In this document: piece by piece, positions 10,901 through 21,449 of the stretch
Numbering within the stretch: position 1 is the first letter of the stretch
Layout: the number at the start of each line of letters is the position of its first letter
Assembly (NCBI GenBank): GCA_022495995.1
Contig: JAFEMH010001361.1
Span: forward strand, 224,001 to 288,000
Direction of reading: 5' to 3'
Source of the DNA: Adenophora triphylla var. japonica
Lineage: Eukaryota; Streptophyta; Magnoliopsida; Asterales; Campanulaceae
DNA length: 64,000 nucleotides
The notes under the pieces: generated by a model
Told to the model about the DNA's origin: nothing
Database searches by the model: none
The model's input: the letters and a program-made list of their open reading frames with translations, nothing else
Made by a program: the position numbers and the translations under genes

Positions 10901-12840
10901 GTTCGGTCAAAATCACAAACAGATCTCAGAAGATCCGATCTCCTCAAGGACCATGCCCATACATTGTTCATCTTTCCGAGTTTGATTCTCGATATCAGTG
11001 GGCTTTCTCCTCAGGATTGATAAAGACATTTGTTCATATCATCTTTGGCGGTTGACTAACCCGAACATCAATAAAGGGTTTTAAGCAGCTTTGTGATCAT
11101 CACGAATAAGACAAGTTTTCAAGTGTCTCGACAAGTCTTCTCTTTCTACATCATAGGAAGATAGAGCCAAACACTGTTTTCGGTCAGCAGGGGCTTCCAT
11201 ACACCTTTCCACACATTGCGATGCTTATACTCTCCCAAAAGAGTCAAACCCAAAAGCGAGAGTGTCAAATACAGGTTCGAGATCTATTCCCACCTTCGAA
11301 AGATGTGCCCCTACACACATACATTCCCGAGTCTTGTCCAGCGACTGATTGACTGCGATTTGAAATGATGGGTTACCTCCTCGGCCACAAGATAACTCTG
11401 TCTGCGATGAAGCTGCATGGAATTTCCTCAAGCTGGGGCATTGGTTAAGGTATCCCTCCGGCTCTCCTTACCAGATTTCCTCCAGGTTTGCTTTACACTG
11501 TCAACTGGGGCTTCGCCAAGCCGGGACCATTCTCTGCACCTTCTCTGCTGCTTGCTGTCTCAGGCGCGCGATACACTTTGTCCTCACTAGCAATGGACCT
11601 GCTGCAATCTGTATTCCCAGGAGCGTCCCCGACTTGCCTAAGCTGCACCATCCATACACCGTCACTCATACACTTTTCAAATCCTTGGGAGAGGGTCCAT
11701 AACCCATGCATCCACCCCATTACAAACACTTTTCGTCCCATACATAATCCCTCATAGAGCAATTGATACAGACATATTTGCTCGTCAAGCCGTGCCAAAT
11801 CCCTACTTCCTATTCTCCCCAGCTGAGATGGACTTGTGCAACAAAAGATTAATAATGCATAAGAAAAAAGTCAAATAAATTGCAAAGTGCCTAGAAGTGT
11901 TGTGTTTCCCCCCCACAGGGTACAATAATCAAGTGATCATAATATGATCGTGGGGATTGCCCCTCAAATCACAATTTTGGATAAGGATTCCAAATCCTAC
12001 AGGTGCAGACCCCGCCTTTATTATCTGCGTCAGACCCAGACTCACCAACATTATCTGAAAGAGCCCTAGCTGCCTCAGCCCCCAAGCAGCGCGTGTCAAA
12101 GAAAAGAGCCCCAGCTGCCCCAGAATCCAGGCAATAATGCTCACCAGTCTCGACGACTTTAAAGCCTATTTTTAAAGGACCGTCCCGTGAATGGCCACCC
12201 AACAAGCGTCGACAAGTGATATAGGTCTCTCCGGCAACCATGGTCATCAAGCAGTAGCATGCAACCCTCCGACAGCTACACCTATCCCCAGCAGAACCAA
12301 TGGTAGCATGAGACCCTAGACAGCTACCTCCCAACAAGCAGTTATAGCCTGAGACCCTCCGACAGCTACATCTAGCCCCGCAGGTACAATGATCAACGAA
12401 GCTGCACCAAATCTCAAAGATTGCCCCTCAATGCATGATCAAAACAAAGAATCCATGTCTATTTGAGTCTCCCCAGAAGTGTGCATCAAGATCAATGGCC
12501 CCGCCGCCAAAGCATCAATAAGAGTTCGTTGCCCAGCAAGCAAAGTCCCCGGCTTACCAAGCAAAGCTCGGGACACAAAAGTCAACCGTCAACAAAGATA
12601 GGCCCCGCCGCCAAAGCACCAACAAGAATTCGATCCCCAGAAAGAAAAGTTCCCGTCATAGCAGGCAAGGTCCCAGACCCCAAAGCCAACAGTCAACAAA
12701 GACCGCCCCGCACCTGGCAACTGTCAACAACAGTAGTAGCATAGGACCCTCCGACAGCTACAGGTAAGCACAACACATGTATGAAAGCATATCTCAGTCG
12801 ATTACTTTGCTAGAAGCATTAATCCCTGTCAGGTTGTGAT

Positions 12841-13690
12841 GCCTTCAAATAATCTCATTTAGGTCAAGAGACCTTCAAATAATTCCTTTTAGGTCAAGAG
12901 ACCTTCAAATAATCCCTGTCAGGTTGTGATGCCTTCGAATAATCTCGTTTAGGTCTAGAGACCTTCAAATAATTCCTTTTAGGTCAAGAGACCTTTAAAT
13001 AATCCCTGTCAGGTTGTGATGCCTTCGAATAATCTCGTTTAGGCCGAAAGACCTTCAAATGATCCTTTTAGGTCAAGATACCTTCAAATAACCCCTGTCA
13101 GGTTGTGATGCCTTCAAATAATCTCATCTAGGTCAAAAGACCTTAAAATAACCCCTTTTAGGTCAAAAGACCTTCAAATAATCCCTTTCAGGTTGTGATG
13201 CCTTCAAATAATCTCATTTAGGTCAAAAGACCTTCAAATGATCCCTTTTAGGTCAAGAGACCTTCAAATAATCCCTTTCAGGTTGTGATGCCTTCAAATA
13301 ATCTCGTTTAGGTCAAGAGACCTTCAAATAATCCCTGTCAGGTTGAGATGCCTTCAAATGATCTCGTTTAGGTCAAGAGACCTTAAAATTACCCCTTTTA
13401 GGTCAAGAGACCTTCAAATAATCCCTGTCAGGTTGTAATGCCTTCAAATAATCTCGTTTAGGTCAAGAGACCTTCAAATAATCCCTGTCAGGTTGAGATG
13501 CCTTCAAATGATCTTGTTTAGGTCAAGAGACCTTAAAATAACCCCTTTTAGGTCAAGAGACCTTCAAATGATCCCTGTTAGGTCAAGAGTCCTTCAAATA
13601 ATCTCTTTCAGGTTGAGATGCCTTCAAATGATCCCATTTAGGTCAAGAGACCTTCAAATAATCCCTTTTAGGTCAAGAGACCTTCAAATA
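12841..13690 (+). repeat. E4 tandem array, ~28 copies of a 30-bp unit
   Basis: The unit is CCTTCAAATAATCCCTGTCA followed by a ten-base end of two types, GGTTGTGATG or GGTCAAGAGA. The AGGTC-AAGA-GACCT junction is a perfect 5-bp stem with a 4-base loop. The array lies between the antisense-gene position and the PPT, as the unrelated arrays do in E1, E3 and E5. Confidence 0.9.
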
Positions 13691-13728
13691 GTTTCCCCTA
13701 TGTTCAGACTCTTTCAATTAGTTTCTCT

Positions 13729-13912
13729 CGAACTACGACCAGCTTGATTCCCTTCCAGGGATATGTAGGAATCCTTTCTTAAAAGGTCCAGCCATCCGAT
13801 TCCCCAGATCACCGTCTAGCCCTTTGCCTTATCCCCCAGCCGCTCATTGAGATTGGGTCCTTTTTATCGACAACCTCACTTCTTCCATAAGTGACGTTGC
13901 CGAGGGGCTCTA
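13729..13912 (+). promoter_or_regulatory. E4 pre-PPT hairpin and polypurine tract
   Basis: GAACTACG (13730) pairs with a decayed ATGTAG (13764-13768), around an inner ATTCCCT/AGGGAT stem. Just before the tract is CACTT-CTTCCAT-AAGTG. The polypurine tract GAGGGGCTC (13902-13910) abuts the LTR start at 13913. Confidence 0.7.
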
Positions 13913-15913
13913 TGAGTACGCCAATCCAATCCGCGATCCCTTTTTAGGTGCATTTTAAATGATAATATTGCACTAAGGGACGTTTTGGTAAATTCCCGGT
14001 CCGTTCCGAGGCTTCCGGAAACATTTCATATGTTTCTCGTGAAGAAAGTATTTTTTAGTATTTTTCTCGGACAAAAGGACCTACAGGAAATTAACTGCTT
14101 TGGGCTTTTAAAGAATTAACCCGGAATGTTCCAGAAGCAGGTTTTGGCGCCAGAAACAGTTACGGGCGTAGCTGGTCGTGCGACAACTTGAAGCATGAAA
14201 ATTGGAAGCGAGAGGTCGTGCGACATAATAATCCATTTTCCAATCAGCGTTATAAATACAAAATTCGTTCATTTTGTAAAGGGGCGCACACACAATTAAC
14301 ACACACAAACACACAGACTTCTCACATTCTCAGCCTCTCTCTCTCTAAAACACTCCCTATCTCTCCCTATACGCAGCTTCTTCCCCAACAACGACCACCT
14401 TCACCCATCTCTCTTCGGCCAAATCCAACAACAACCGCTCCCTCTCTCAACTTGTTCCCCGGCAAATCAACCTTCCTTACAGACCTTCTCTCTTTCTCTC
14501 TCAAAACGTAAACACAGATCTCACCTCTCTCTCTCTAAGCACAGAAGCTCCCTCCATTGCCGCTCCCTCAACCGTCTCCTTCGCCCATTTCCCTCTGGCC
14601 GGTGACTGCACCAAACCCAACCTCTACCTCCACCACCGTTTTACCTTCCTCTACCCCAATTCCCTTCATCCCCGAGCTAATCTCTTCCAATTCCCCTTCA
14701 ACCAAATCGACTAGCGTAATTCTCCCTCGCCTCCAAAACCAGGTCGCCACACCACCGGTTCTCTCCCCCTCTTCAACCGACACCATCTCCTCTGTTCCAA
14801 GTCTCAAGCCGTTCATCACCACAGCTCCCCTACAACGCCAATCAAGTCCTCTCAATCTCACCACCGTTCCCTGTTCTTCCCCAAGACCTATTCGCCGGAA
14901 CAACCTCCTCACCGGTGGAAACTCAATTCCCTCACAATCGCCTTCTTCCTATGTTTCCAAATCCTAAGCCGATTGACTGCTACCAATTTCTGCCCGGCCC
15001 AGTTCCAGTTCCTTGCATAGCCCTGTCCAACTGATACCGAAGTAGAAGAGCTATTTCAATCTGAGATCAAATCCTATTCTGGAGCTGATTGAAGGCTCTC
15101 TATACCGACTTGGTATAGAGAGTGTGGACTACGAGGGTAATGAGTCCCTTCCCTCACCTTTGTCTCGGATTTACTACTTATTTGTTTCATTGCAATTGAT
15201 ATTCCTTGGACTTGATAATTGGACTCCATCTGTCCTCAATTATTAAGTCCCAATTGCCGATCTCTCTGTTTAATTGTCATTGTTTAGTTTCATTGATGTT
15301 CATGATGTGAGTTTGTTAGATTTATTGCCTATTGGCCAAGGGAGTGTGGATCTCCTTATATCCACATCCCCTTTGTCAATCTATTATGAATTCGTTGGTC
15401 TCTGAGTTGTTTTGATATTGTTTTGGGATTTGATTTGCTCTCTGTTGGATTTGTGCTCACATTGTAAGGTTTCTGCAGACGGTTAACTCGTGTCACGCGA
15501 CACAATTGGATAGTTGGAGTCCTGTGTCACGCGACACAAGTGGCTCTCTGCAGAGACCACATTTCAGTTGTAAGTTCTGTTAGTCCTCGATGTAAAGTGA
15601 GATGTGGCCTCCCAGAGTCAATGGCTTACAAGTTGTATTTCCCCTTTTGTTGAGCAATAAAACAAATTGTTGATTTGCATTTTAATACATATCTTGTCAT
15701 ACACACTTTGCACACACTTTTGAATGAATTGAATGTTGAACAATTGAAAGACTCGTCTACGGATGAGGCGTGTTGGGTGAAATCTCGGTTCTTCCCAACA
15801 CGTAACTTGACCCCCGGACCCATTTTCTCTGTTAAAAAGGTTTTCAATGTTTCCTTAAAAACGGCGTGGCGACTCCCTTATTTTCTTTTTTTTTTTGGGC
15901 GAGCGCACATTCA
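13913..15913 (+). repeat. E4 3' LTR (2001 bp)
   Basis: It begins TGAGTACGCC after the PPT and ends GCACATTCA at 15913. Palindromic GTCGTGCGAC occurs at 14175-14184 and 14215-14224, 40 bp apart, and TATAAATAC at 14251 is 26 bp further. GTGTCACGCGACAC is repeated at 15490 and 15524. The CT-rich stretch 14300-14980 gives a Pro/Ser/Thr-rich frame that I do not consider a gene. Confidence 0.85.
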
Positions 15914-16040
15914 GATGGGAAGGTGCATACTTACAAGGCTAGTTTGTAGTAAAAGGATATAGGCAGACTCATGGTGTAGACTATGATGAAACCTTCTCGC
16001 CTGTTGCCATGCTTAAGTCTGTTAGAATTTTGATTGCCAT
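15914..16040 (+). pseudogene. Ty1/copia reverse transcriptase scrap
   Basis: Conceptual translation reads KVHTYKA, then after two stops and a frameshift KGYRQTHGVDYDETFSPVAM and LKSVRILIAI. This is the very conserved N-terminal block of copia RT. Only about 42 residues survive. It is directly flanked by the E4 3' LTR on the left, so E4 apparently inserted here, and is joined to E2 gene B on the right. Confidence 0.85.
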
Positions 16041-16797
16041 AGGGGGCGATAAGGCTGAACTGGAGCTCTGGATGGCCAGACTTCGCATGCATCACTTGCG
16101 ATGGTGGGTTCCTCATTGGAAGTTACAAACTTGTCAGACCGCTCAGGAGGGTCTTCTGGTTGTCAGAGTACCGGGGTTATCCCAGACTGCTTTCTACATT
16201 CCATCCTTAGTGCTGTGACAGTACGGGCTGGAGCACATGCCACTGACAGGTTTGGGTCATGCTGCTACCTTTGAGGTGGGGCCTCTTCCGATTGAAAATC
16301 CTTCGACGCTATTGCTTCTCACGCGGCTGTGGCAATACACGTCCTTTCCTGCCAGGGTTCTCTTTCACCGGAGAGGGGGCATTGTTCTATCTATGCAGTA
16401 TCTGAACTGGTACGAATAGTGTATGGGGGGGACACAGATGGCCATTTTATGGAGACGGAGGGAGCTGTTGGGTCTTGATTACCCTGACGGCTTGACTTTG
16501 AGGAGAGCCGAAGCGATGGCTAACCCTCAGAATTGTACTGGGGATGACATGACTGATTATGAGGCCAATGCTGATCGGGCGGCCGATCAAAGCACGATCA
16601 TGATGACTCGGAGAGAGGCAGCTCAAGATAGAGCTAGGGAAAGGGCTGCGTTGGCAGCTGTCGGTTTGACGGAGGCATCGGGAAGGGTCCCTGAGCCAGG
16701 TAGAAGGACTATGGGAATATTCCCTGTGAAGGTGAAGAATACTCGCCGTGGAAAAGGGAAGGGGAAGAAGGATGAAGTACCAAGTACGGGGAGCTAG
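16041..16797 (+). pseudogene. E2 gene B, C-terminal half (DUF7745-like)
   Basis: One frame runs from 16041 to 16797 with two in-frame stops (TGA at 16217, TAG at 16417). It aligns with the second half of E3 gene B: WMARLRMHHLRWWVPHWKLQ corresponds to LMMARLSTSDIRWWVPHWRL. The lysine-rich tail GKGKGKK is also kept. It is antisense to E2 gag-pol and lies at the E2 3' side, as expected. The N-terminal half is replaced by the copia scrap in the same frame. About 80 bp beyond its end E5 is inserted. Confidence 0.75.
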
Positions 16798-16879
16798 GTT
16801 GACCTTGCTGTCCGGAGTATCCAGCCACTGTCATTGCAGACACATTATTTGATTAATGTATTATTGTTGTTTTGCTAGC

Positions 16880-16884
16880 GTGCA
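16880..16884. other. Target site duplication of E5, left copy
   Basis: GTGCA here and GTGCA at 34459-34463 flank the two E5 LTRs exactly. A 5-bp duplication is the normal size for Ty3 elements. Joining the flanks restores E2 sequence similar to 26091-26130 of E5 and its reverse complement in E3 near 56040-56110. Confidence 0.9.
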
Positions 16885-18300
16885 TGAAATTACCCGGGAT
16901 CCGGCTCGCGCGCGGAGCCCCGGCATCTCGCATTCGTCGCTGTTCGGGAGGTCGCCCGGATCCGAGAGGCAGCACAATCGCGCCCCGGCATCTGGCTTAT
17001 TCCGTTTTAGCGTTGCGTGTTGGAGGTGTCTCGCCGTTTTGCTTTCGCATTTTGTAGAGTCGCCACGCCGTTTTTATTAAGCCCAAAACATTGAAAAAGG
17101 GCATCAGTTTAAAGATAAATTTTAAACTGTTTTTGTGTGATGAGATTTTGAGTTCGGAGGTCAGATGACTCCTCGGGAAGAGAATATTAGAATATTAGAG
17201 CTCACCCGAGTAGCCTCGTAAAACGAGTCTTTCGGATACCCCTAATATCCTTTAAATGTTGTGTGTGTGTGTGTGTGCTTTTAAAAATGCATGCTGTATC
17301 GGATGTCTACATTGTATGCTATGTATGGAAATGTATTGAAATAGTGTAGGAAGGAAGCCTTACCAATGTTGGTTCGTGTCTGTCTTCCGCTGGGGAATGG
17401 TGTTTGAGGTCGGAGTAGCGTTCCGGTATGGATCGGGATTGCTTTGGAAGATGCCGGTTGTCCGCGGACAGAGTTTCGGCGTGAGTTGAGGTTGCAGGCT
17501 GCGTTCGGGCAGAGGTTCGGCGTGCGTGGGGATCGTCGGGATCACTCGGAAAGAGCCGGGACACCGTGGAAAGACCAGGCAAGGCCTCGGAGTACCACGA
17601 GGGGCCTCAGAGTACCTCGAGAGTGCCTCGGGGCAGCGCGGGAGCGTCTCGGGAGCGCTCGGGGAGGCTTCGGAGCACCACGAGGGGGCTCGGAAGGCCT
17701 CGGAAGGATCCGAAAGGGGCCGGGATTGCCTCGAAAGGACTTAGAGGGGAAGCCAGAAGGCTAAGGGAGGAAGAGAGAAGAGGGATGTGTGTGAAAATGA
17801 GGAGGGGGAGCCCTCTATTTATAGTAAAAATTTCGGAGCAAAGAGGTCCGTACGGACCTTCTTGGTTATCCAGAATTTTGGATTTCCTCGATTTGAGGGA
17901 ATCTGCAATGATGGAGAATATTCTGGAATGATGATGTCCCCCATGCAATAAGGTCCGTACGGACCATCTTGCATGCAAAGAGGTCCGTACGGACCAACTC
18001 TGCAGGGAAGTCATCATTTCTTCCGGGATTTGAGGGAATATTGTGGACTTTAAGGGGATTTAGTAATCATTGAAACAAAGAGGTCCGTACGGACCTTAAT
18101 TGCTTTTCTGATTTCCTGAAAATTCCCAAAAGGTCCTTTTATCCCTTTTTATCCCAGAAAGGCTCCTCCCTTGGTTTGTTTGGGGGTTTGAGAAGGTTTT
18201 GAGAGGGTTTTGAGTGAGAGAGGTCTCTGAGACTGCGTGGATGAGTCTGCGGTGTTTTCCGTGTGTTTGAAAGGGGGTGATCCAGATTGGGGTACTTACA
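16885..18300 (-). repeat. E5 3' LTR (1416 bp)
   Basis: On the minus strand it starts TGTAAGTACCCC (18300 downward) next to the PPT and ends TAATTTCA at 16885. It contains four GGTCCGTACGGACC palindromes and a TATA box. Near its end are the inverted CTCGCGCGCGGAG stretch and a PBS-like TGGCGACTCT (17064-17055, minus). Confidence 0.95.
17815..18095 (-). promoter_or_regulatory. E5 3' LTR promoter with four perfect 14-bp palindromes
   Basis: GGTCCGTACGGACC occurs at 17845, 17952, 17982 and 18082 (start positions). The middle pair is 30 bp apart. TATAAATAG on the minus strand (17823-17815) is 22 bp from the nearest palindrome. The same layout is present in the 5' LTR. Confidence 0.7.
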
Positions 18301-18584
18301 GAAGCCCCTCGACGACGTCACTTATGAAAGAAGTGGGGTCGCCGATAAGATAAGGGTCCTAATCTGGATCGCGTCTTTGGGAGAGGAAGTGACCGTGAGG
18401 GTCAAAGTGAGGACGTGGTGGTGTCCTTTTGGGTGACCGTTTAGGTCAATAGGCTGGACCCTGTGATAGGATTCCTACGTATCCCTGGCGGGAATCAAGC
18501 CTGGTCGTAGTTCGGGTGTGGGGTGAGTGTTTTGTGAATACGGGCGTGGTGGTGCCACACGAAGTGTCGTGTGACCGCCGAGGT
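18301..18584 (-). promoter_or_regulatory. E5 polypurine tract and pre-PPT hairpin
   Basis: The minus strand reads GAGGGGCTTC at 18310-18301 immediately before the LTR, preceded by CACTT...AAGTG. A hairpin with outer arms CTACG (18475-18479) and CGTAG (18506-18510) has a perfect inner ATCCC/GGGAT stem. The remainder is a diverged start of the tandem region. Confidence 0.7.
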
Positions 18585-18825
18585 CAGTGGTGAGGACGTG
18601 GTGGCGTCCTGGGTGACCGCATAGGTCGGTGATAAGGACGTGGTGGCGTCCTGGATGATCGCATAGGTCGGTGATAAGGACGTGGTGGCGTCCTGGGTGA
18701 CCGCATAGGTCAGTGATAAGGACGTGGTGGCGTCCTGGGTGACCGCATAGGTCAGTTGTGAGGACGTGGTGGCGTCCTGGGTGACCGCATAGGTCAAATG
18801 TGAGGACGTGGTGGCGTCCTGGGAT
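18585..18825 (-). repeat. E5 array 1, ~6 copies of a 42-43-bp unit
   Basis: The unit on the + strand is GGACGTGGTGGCGTCC followed by TGGGTGACCGCATAGGTC. GGACG and CGTCC form a short stem in each unit. Confidence 0.85.
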
Positions 18826-18904
18826 GGAAGTTTTACGATTTTCCTAATCGGGTGGTTTAAGGCCTTCCGGGCCGGAGATAGAGTGAGGACCTGAATCGTC
18901 ATCT

Positions 18905-19395
18905 GGTTGCGGTTGGCGCCACGCTGGAGGACTTTGAATCGTCTTCTGGCGGCGGTTGGTGCCACGCTGGAGGACTTTGCATCGTCTTCTGGCGGCGGTT
19001 GGTGCCACGCTGGAGGACTTTGAATCGTCTTCTGGCGGCGGTTGGTGCCACGCTGGAGGACTTTGAATCGTCTTCTGGCGGCGGTTGGTGCCACGCTGGA
19101 GGTCTTTGAATCGTCTTCTGGCGGCGGTTGATGTAATGCGCGAGGACTTTGAATCGTCTTCTAGCCGCAGTTGATGTAATGCGCGAGGACTTTGAATCGT
19201 CTTCTAGCCGCATTTGTGGATGTAATGCGCGAGGACTTTGAATCGTCTTCTAGCATGAGGTGATGTAATGCGCGAGACTTTGAATCGTCTTCTAGCCGCA
19301 TTTGATGTAATCTTGCGAGGACTTTGAATCGTCTTCTAGCCGCAGTTGATGTAATGCGCGAGGACTTTGAATCGTCTTCTAGCCGCATTTGTGGA
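18905..19395 (-). repeat. E5 array 2, ~11 copies of a ~43-bp unit in two subtypes
   Basis: All units share GGACTTTGAATCGTCTTCT. The first five carry GGCGGCGGTTGGTGCCACGC and the later six carry AGCCGCAGTTGATGTAATGC. Repetitive Arg/Lys/Ala frames over this array are translation of the repeat, not genes. Confidence 0.85.
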
Positions 19396-21240
19396 GGCGT
19401 GGCTGCCTTGTGCTTCGAGAGGCGTAGATGCCTTTGTGTTTTTGCATGTTGAGTAGAAGGTTGGACTTACGATGGCTAGGTGCTTGCGTTGCCGTTGAAG
19501 TGGGCAAGGATGACGGCCGGTGATTGCTTCACCATTTGGCGTTTAGAGGCGCTTCGTGCCTTGGGACTTGTATTCGGAGGAGTGTTGGCTCCTTCTTGTG
19601 CTTGTTTTGCCGTTGAGTGGGCAAGGATGATGGCAGTCTTTGAGGATATGCGAGTCTTGTATGACTTCCCTTTCGACTTGTTGGGGGAGGAGCTCGGGCT
19701 TGCTTTGATGGCCGGTGCTTGCGTTGTCGTTGAAGTGGGCGAGATTCGGGGCTTACCGGCGCCGGTGCTTGAATTTGTTGGGGATGCGTGACCTTGTAGG
19801 GGCCTTTTCTGCATTGGGAAGATGACTTGGGACCTCTTTTGAGGGCCGAGTGGTTGAGATTGTCGTTGAGCGTTTGGAGGCGTCTTGTGCCTTGAGATTC
19901 GTCTTGAGAGGTGTTGGCTCCCTTCTTGAATTGCCGTTGAGCGGGCGGTGGTTGGAGTACGTTGAGCGTTTGGAGGCGTCTTGTGCCTTGGGATTCGTCT
20001 TGGGAGAGTGTTGGCTCCTTCTTGAGTCACGTTGAGTGGTGCGTGGTTGGTTGCCGTTGAGCGTTTGGAGCGTCTTGTGCCTTGGGATTCGTCTTTGGGA
20101 GGTGTTGGCTCCTTCTTGAATTGCCTTTGAGCGGGCGGTGGTTGAATTGCCGTTGAGCGTTTGGAGGCGTCTTGTGCCTTGGGATTCGTCTTTGAGGGGT
20201 GTTGGCTCCTTCTTGAGTCGCCGTTGAGTGGGCGGTGGTTGAATTGCCGTTGAGCGTTTGGAGCGTCTTGTGCCTTGGGATTCGTCTTTGGGAGAGTGTT
20301 GGCTCCTTCTTGAGTCGCCGTTGAGTGGGCGAGGGACCGGTCTTACATGTGACGGCCAGGGGATTAGAATTGCCGTTGAAGTGGCGGGGACAGGTCTTAC
20401 GTTGGTGGCCGGTGGTTGGTAATTGCCGTTGAAGTGGGCGAGACCGGTCTTATACGCGGCCGGGGATTGAATTGCCGTTGAAGTAGGCGAGGACCCGGTC
20501 TTATGCGACGGCGGGGGGATTGAGTATTGCCGTTGAAGTAGGCGAGACCGGTCTTACGTTGGCCGGGATTGGAATTACCGTTGAAGTGGCGAGACCCGGA
20601 GCTTTCGTTGGCCGAGTTGAATTGCCGTTGAAGTGGGGCGAGGGACAGTCTTACAGCTGGCGGGGTTAAGTTGCCGTTGGAGGGCGAGGCCAGTCTTACA
20701 TTGGCCAGGTGGAGATTGAAGTGCCGTTGAAGTGGGCGAGACCGGTCTTATGCACGCGGCGGGGATTGAATTACCCGTTGAAGTGAGGCGAGACCGGTCT
20801 TATGCTGCGGCGGGAGATTGAATTACCAGTTGAAGTGGGCGAGGACCGGTCTTACGTTGACAGCCAGGGGATTAGATTGCCGTTGAAGTGGCGAGACCGG
20901 GCTTTCGTTGACGGCGTAGGGGTTGAATTACCGTTGAAGTGGCGAGGACCCGGTCTTCTGGCGGCGGCGAAGGTTGGAATTACCGTTAGGTGGGCGAGAC
21001 CGGTCTTACATTGGCAATAGGTGGTTGAATTGCCGTTGGAGTGGGCGAGGACCGGTCTTACGGCCCAGTGGCCGGTGGTTGAATTGCCGTTGGAGTGGGC
21101 GAGGACCGGTCTTACGGCGACGGCCGGTGGTTGAATTTGCGGGGTTAGGGACCCTTACGCACTTGGATTTCTTTGGAAAAGGCCTTAGGACGGCCGGGGG
21201 CAAAGATTATAAGGGCGGGGAAAGTAATTTAGCCACCACC
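19396..21240 (-). repeat. E5 array 3, degenerate ~55-65-bp units
   Basis: About 25 units are recognisable by GCCGTTGAAGTGGGCGAG and GACCGGTCTTAC in the right part, and by GTTGAGCGTTTGGAGGCGTC with GTGTTGGCTCCTTCTTGA in the left part. Unit order is irregular and many single-base indels are present. It ends about 200 bp before gene A. Confidence 0.75.
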
Positions 21241-21250
21241 TTGCAAAAGA

Positions 21251-21340
21251 GTACCGTACGGACCAACTTTGGTTACAAGAGGTCCGTACGGACCACTTTG
21301 GTTCTGATTCCAGGTTTTGACCGAGGTTTAAATGACCCGA
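21251..21340 (+). promoter_or_regulatory. E5 gene A promoter with paired palindromes
   Basis: GTACCGTACGGACC (21251-21264) and GGTCCGTACGGACC (21281-21294) are 30 bp apart and lie 156-199 bp upstream of the ATG at 21450. They match the E5 LTR palindromes, not those of E1/E3. A weak TATA candidate, GGTTTAAAT, lies about 32 bp further. Promoter function is inferred. Confidence 0.5.
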
Positions 21341-21449
21341 GCCCTTCCCATTCCTTCTTCTTCCCGGGCGTAAACCCGAGAGAGAGAGAGAAAGGAGAAA
21401 ATCCTCCATTGTTAACCAAAATCAAAGATTTTTGCTTGAATTGCTTGCC

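Larger units (their letters stand above)
7748..13912. other. E4 internal region, no recognisable gene
   Basis: No reading frame longer than about 120 codons matches a known family, and the short frames present do not line up with gag, pol, PMD or DUF7745. Landmarks are a second cluster of TCGCGACA-like palindromes (8500-8580), a 30-bp poly-A run (10021-10050), stem-loop repeats (10195-10480), the post-pol hairpin (10846-10887), a 30-bp tandem array (12841-13690) and the pre-PPT hairpin. Spacing of the two hairpins suggests that an antisense gene region once lay between 10890 and 12840. Confidence 0.6.
6955..15913 (+). mobile_element. E4: large LTR retrotransposon without recognisable genes
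   Basis: The downstream 774 bp of its 5' LTR (6955-7728), a PBS (7730-7747), a polypurine tract (13902-13910) and a 2001-bp 3' LTR (13913-15913) define the element. The 5' LTR is interrupted by E1, so its upstream part is outside the window. The internal 6.2 kb has the post-pol hairpin (10846-10887) and pre-PPT hairpin (13730-13768) of the Tat group, but I recognise no gag, pol, PMD or DUF7745 protein. It is best described as a non-autonomous derivative. Confidence 0.8.

Noticed and set aside
12463..12744. 93-codon frame in E4 as a gene
   Set aside because: No homology; lies in a region with CCCTCCGACAGCTAC repeats.
14188..14967. Pro/Ser/Thr-rich frames in the E4 3' LTR
   Set aside because: CT-rich low-complexity sequence in the LTR, absent from the solo LTR.
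17444..17931. Overlapping Gly/Arg-rich frames in the E5 LTR
   Set aside because: Three overlapping frames over a GC-rich purine-biased stretch, repeated in both LTRs; no family match.
18495..19388. Long minus-strand frames with repeated RRRFKVLQRG-like text
   Set aside because: They are translations of the ~43-bp minisatellite, which is near a multiple of three only in parts; no homology or start context.
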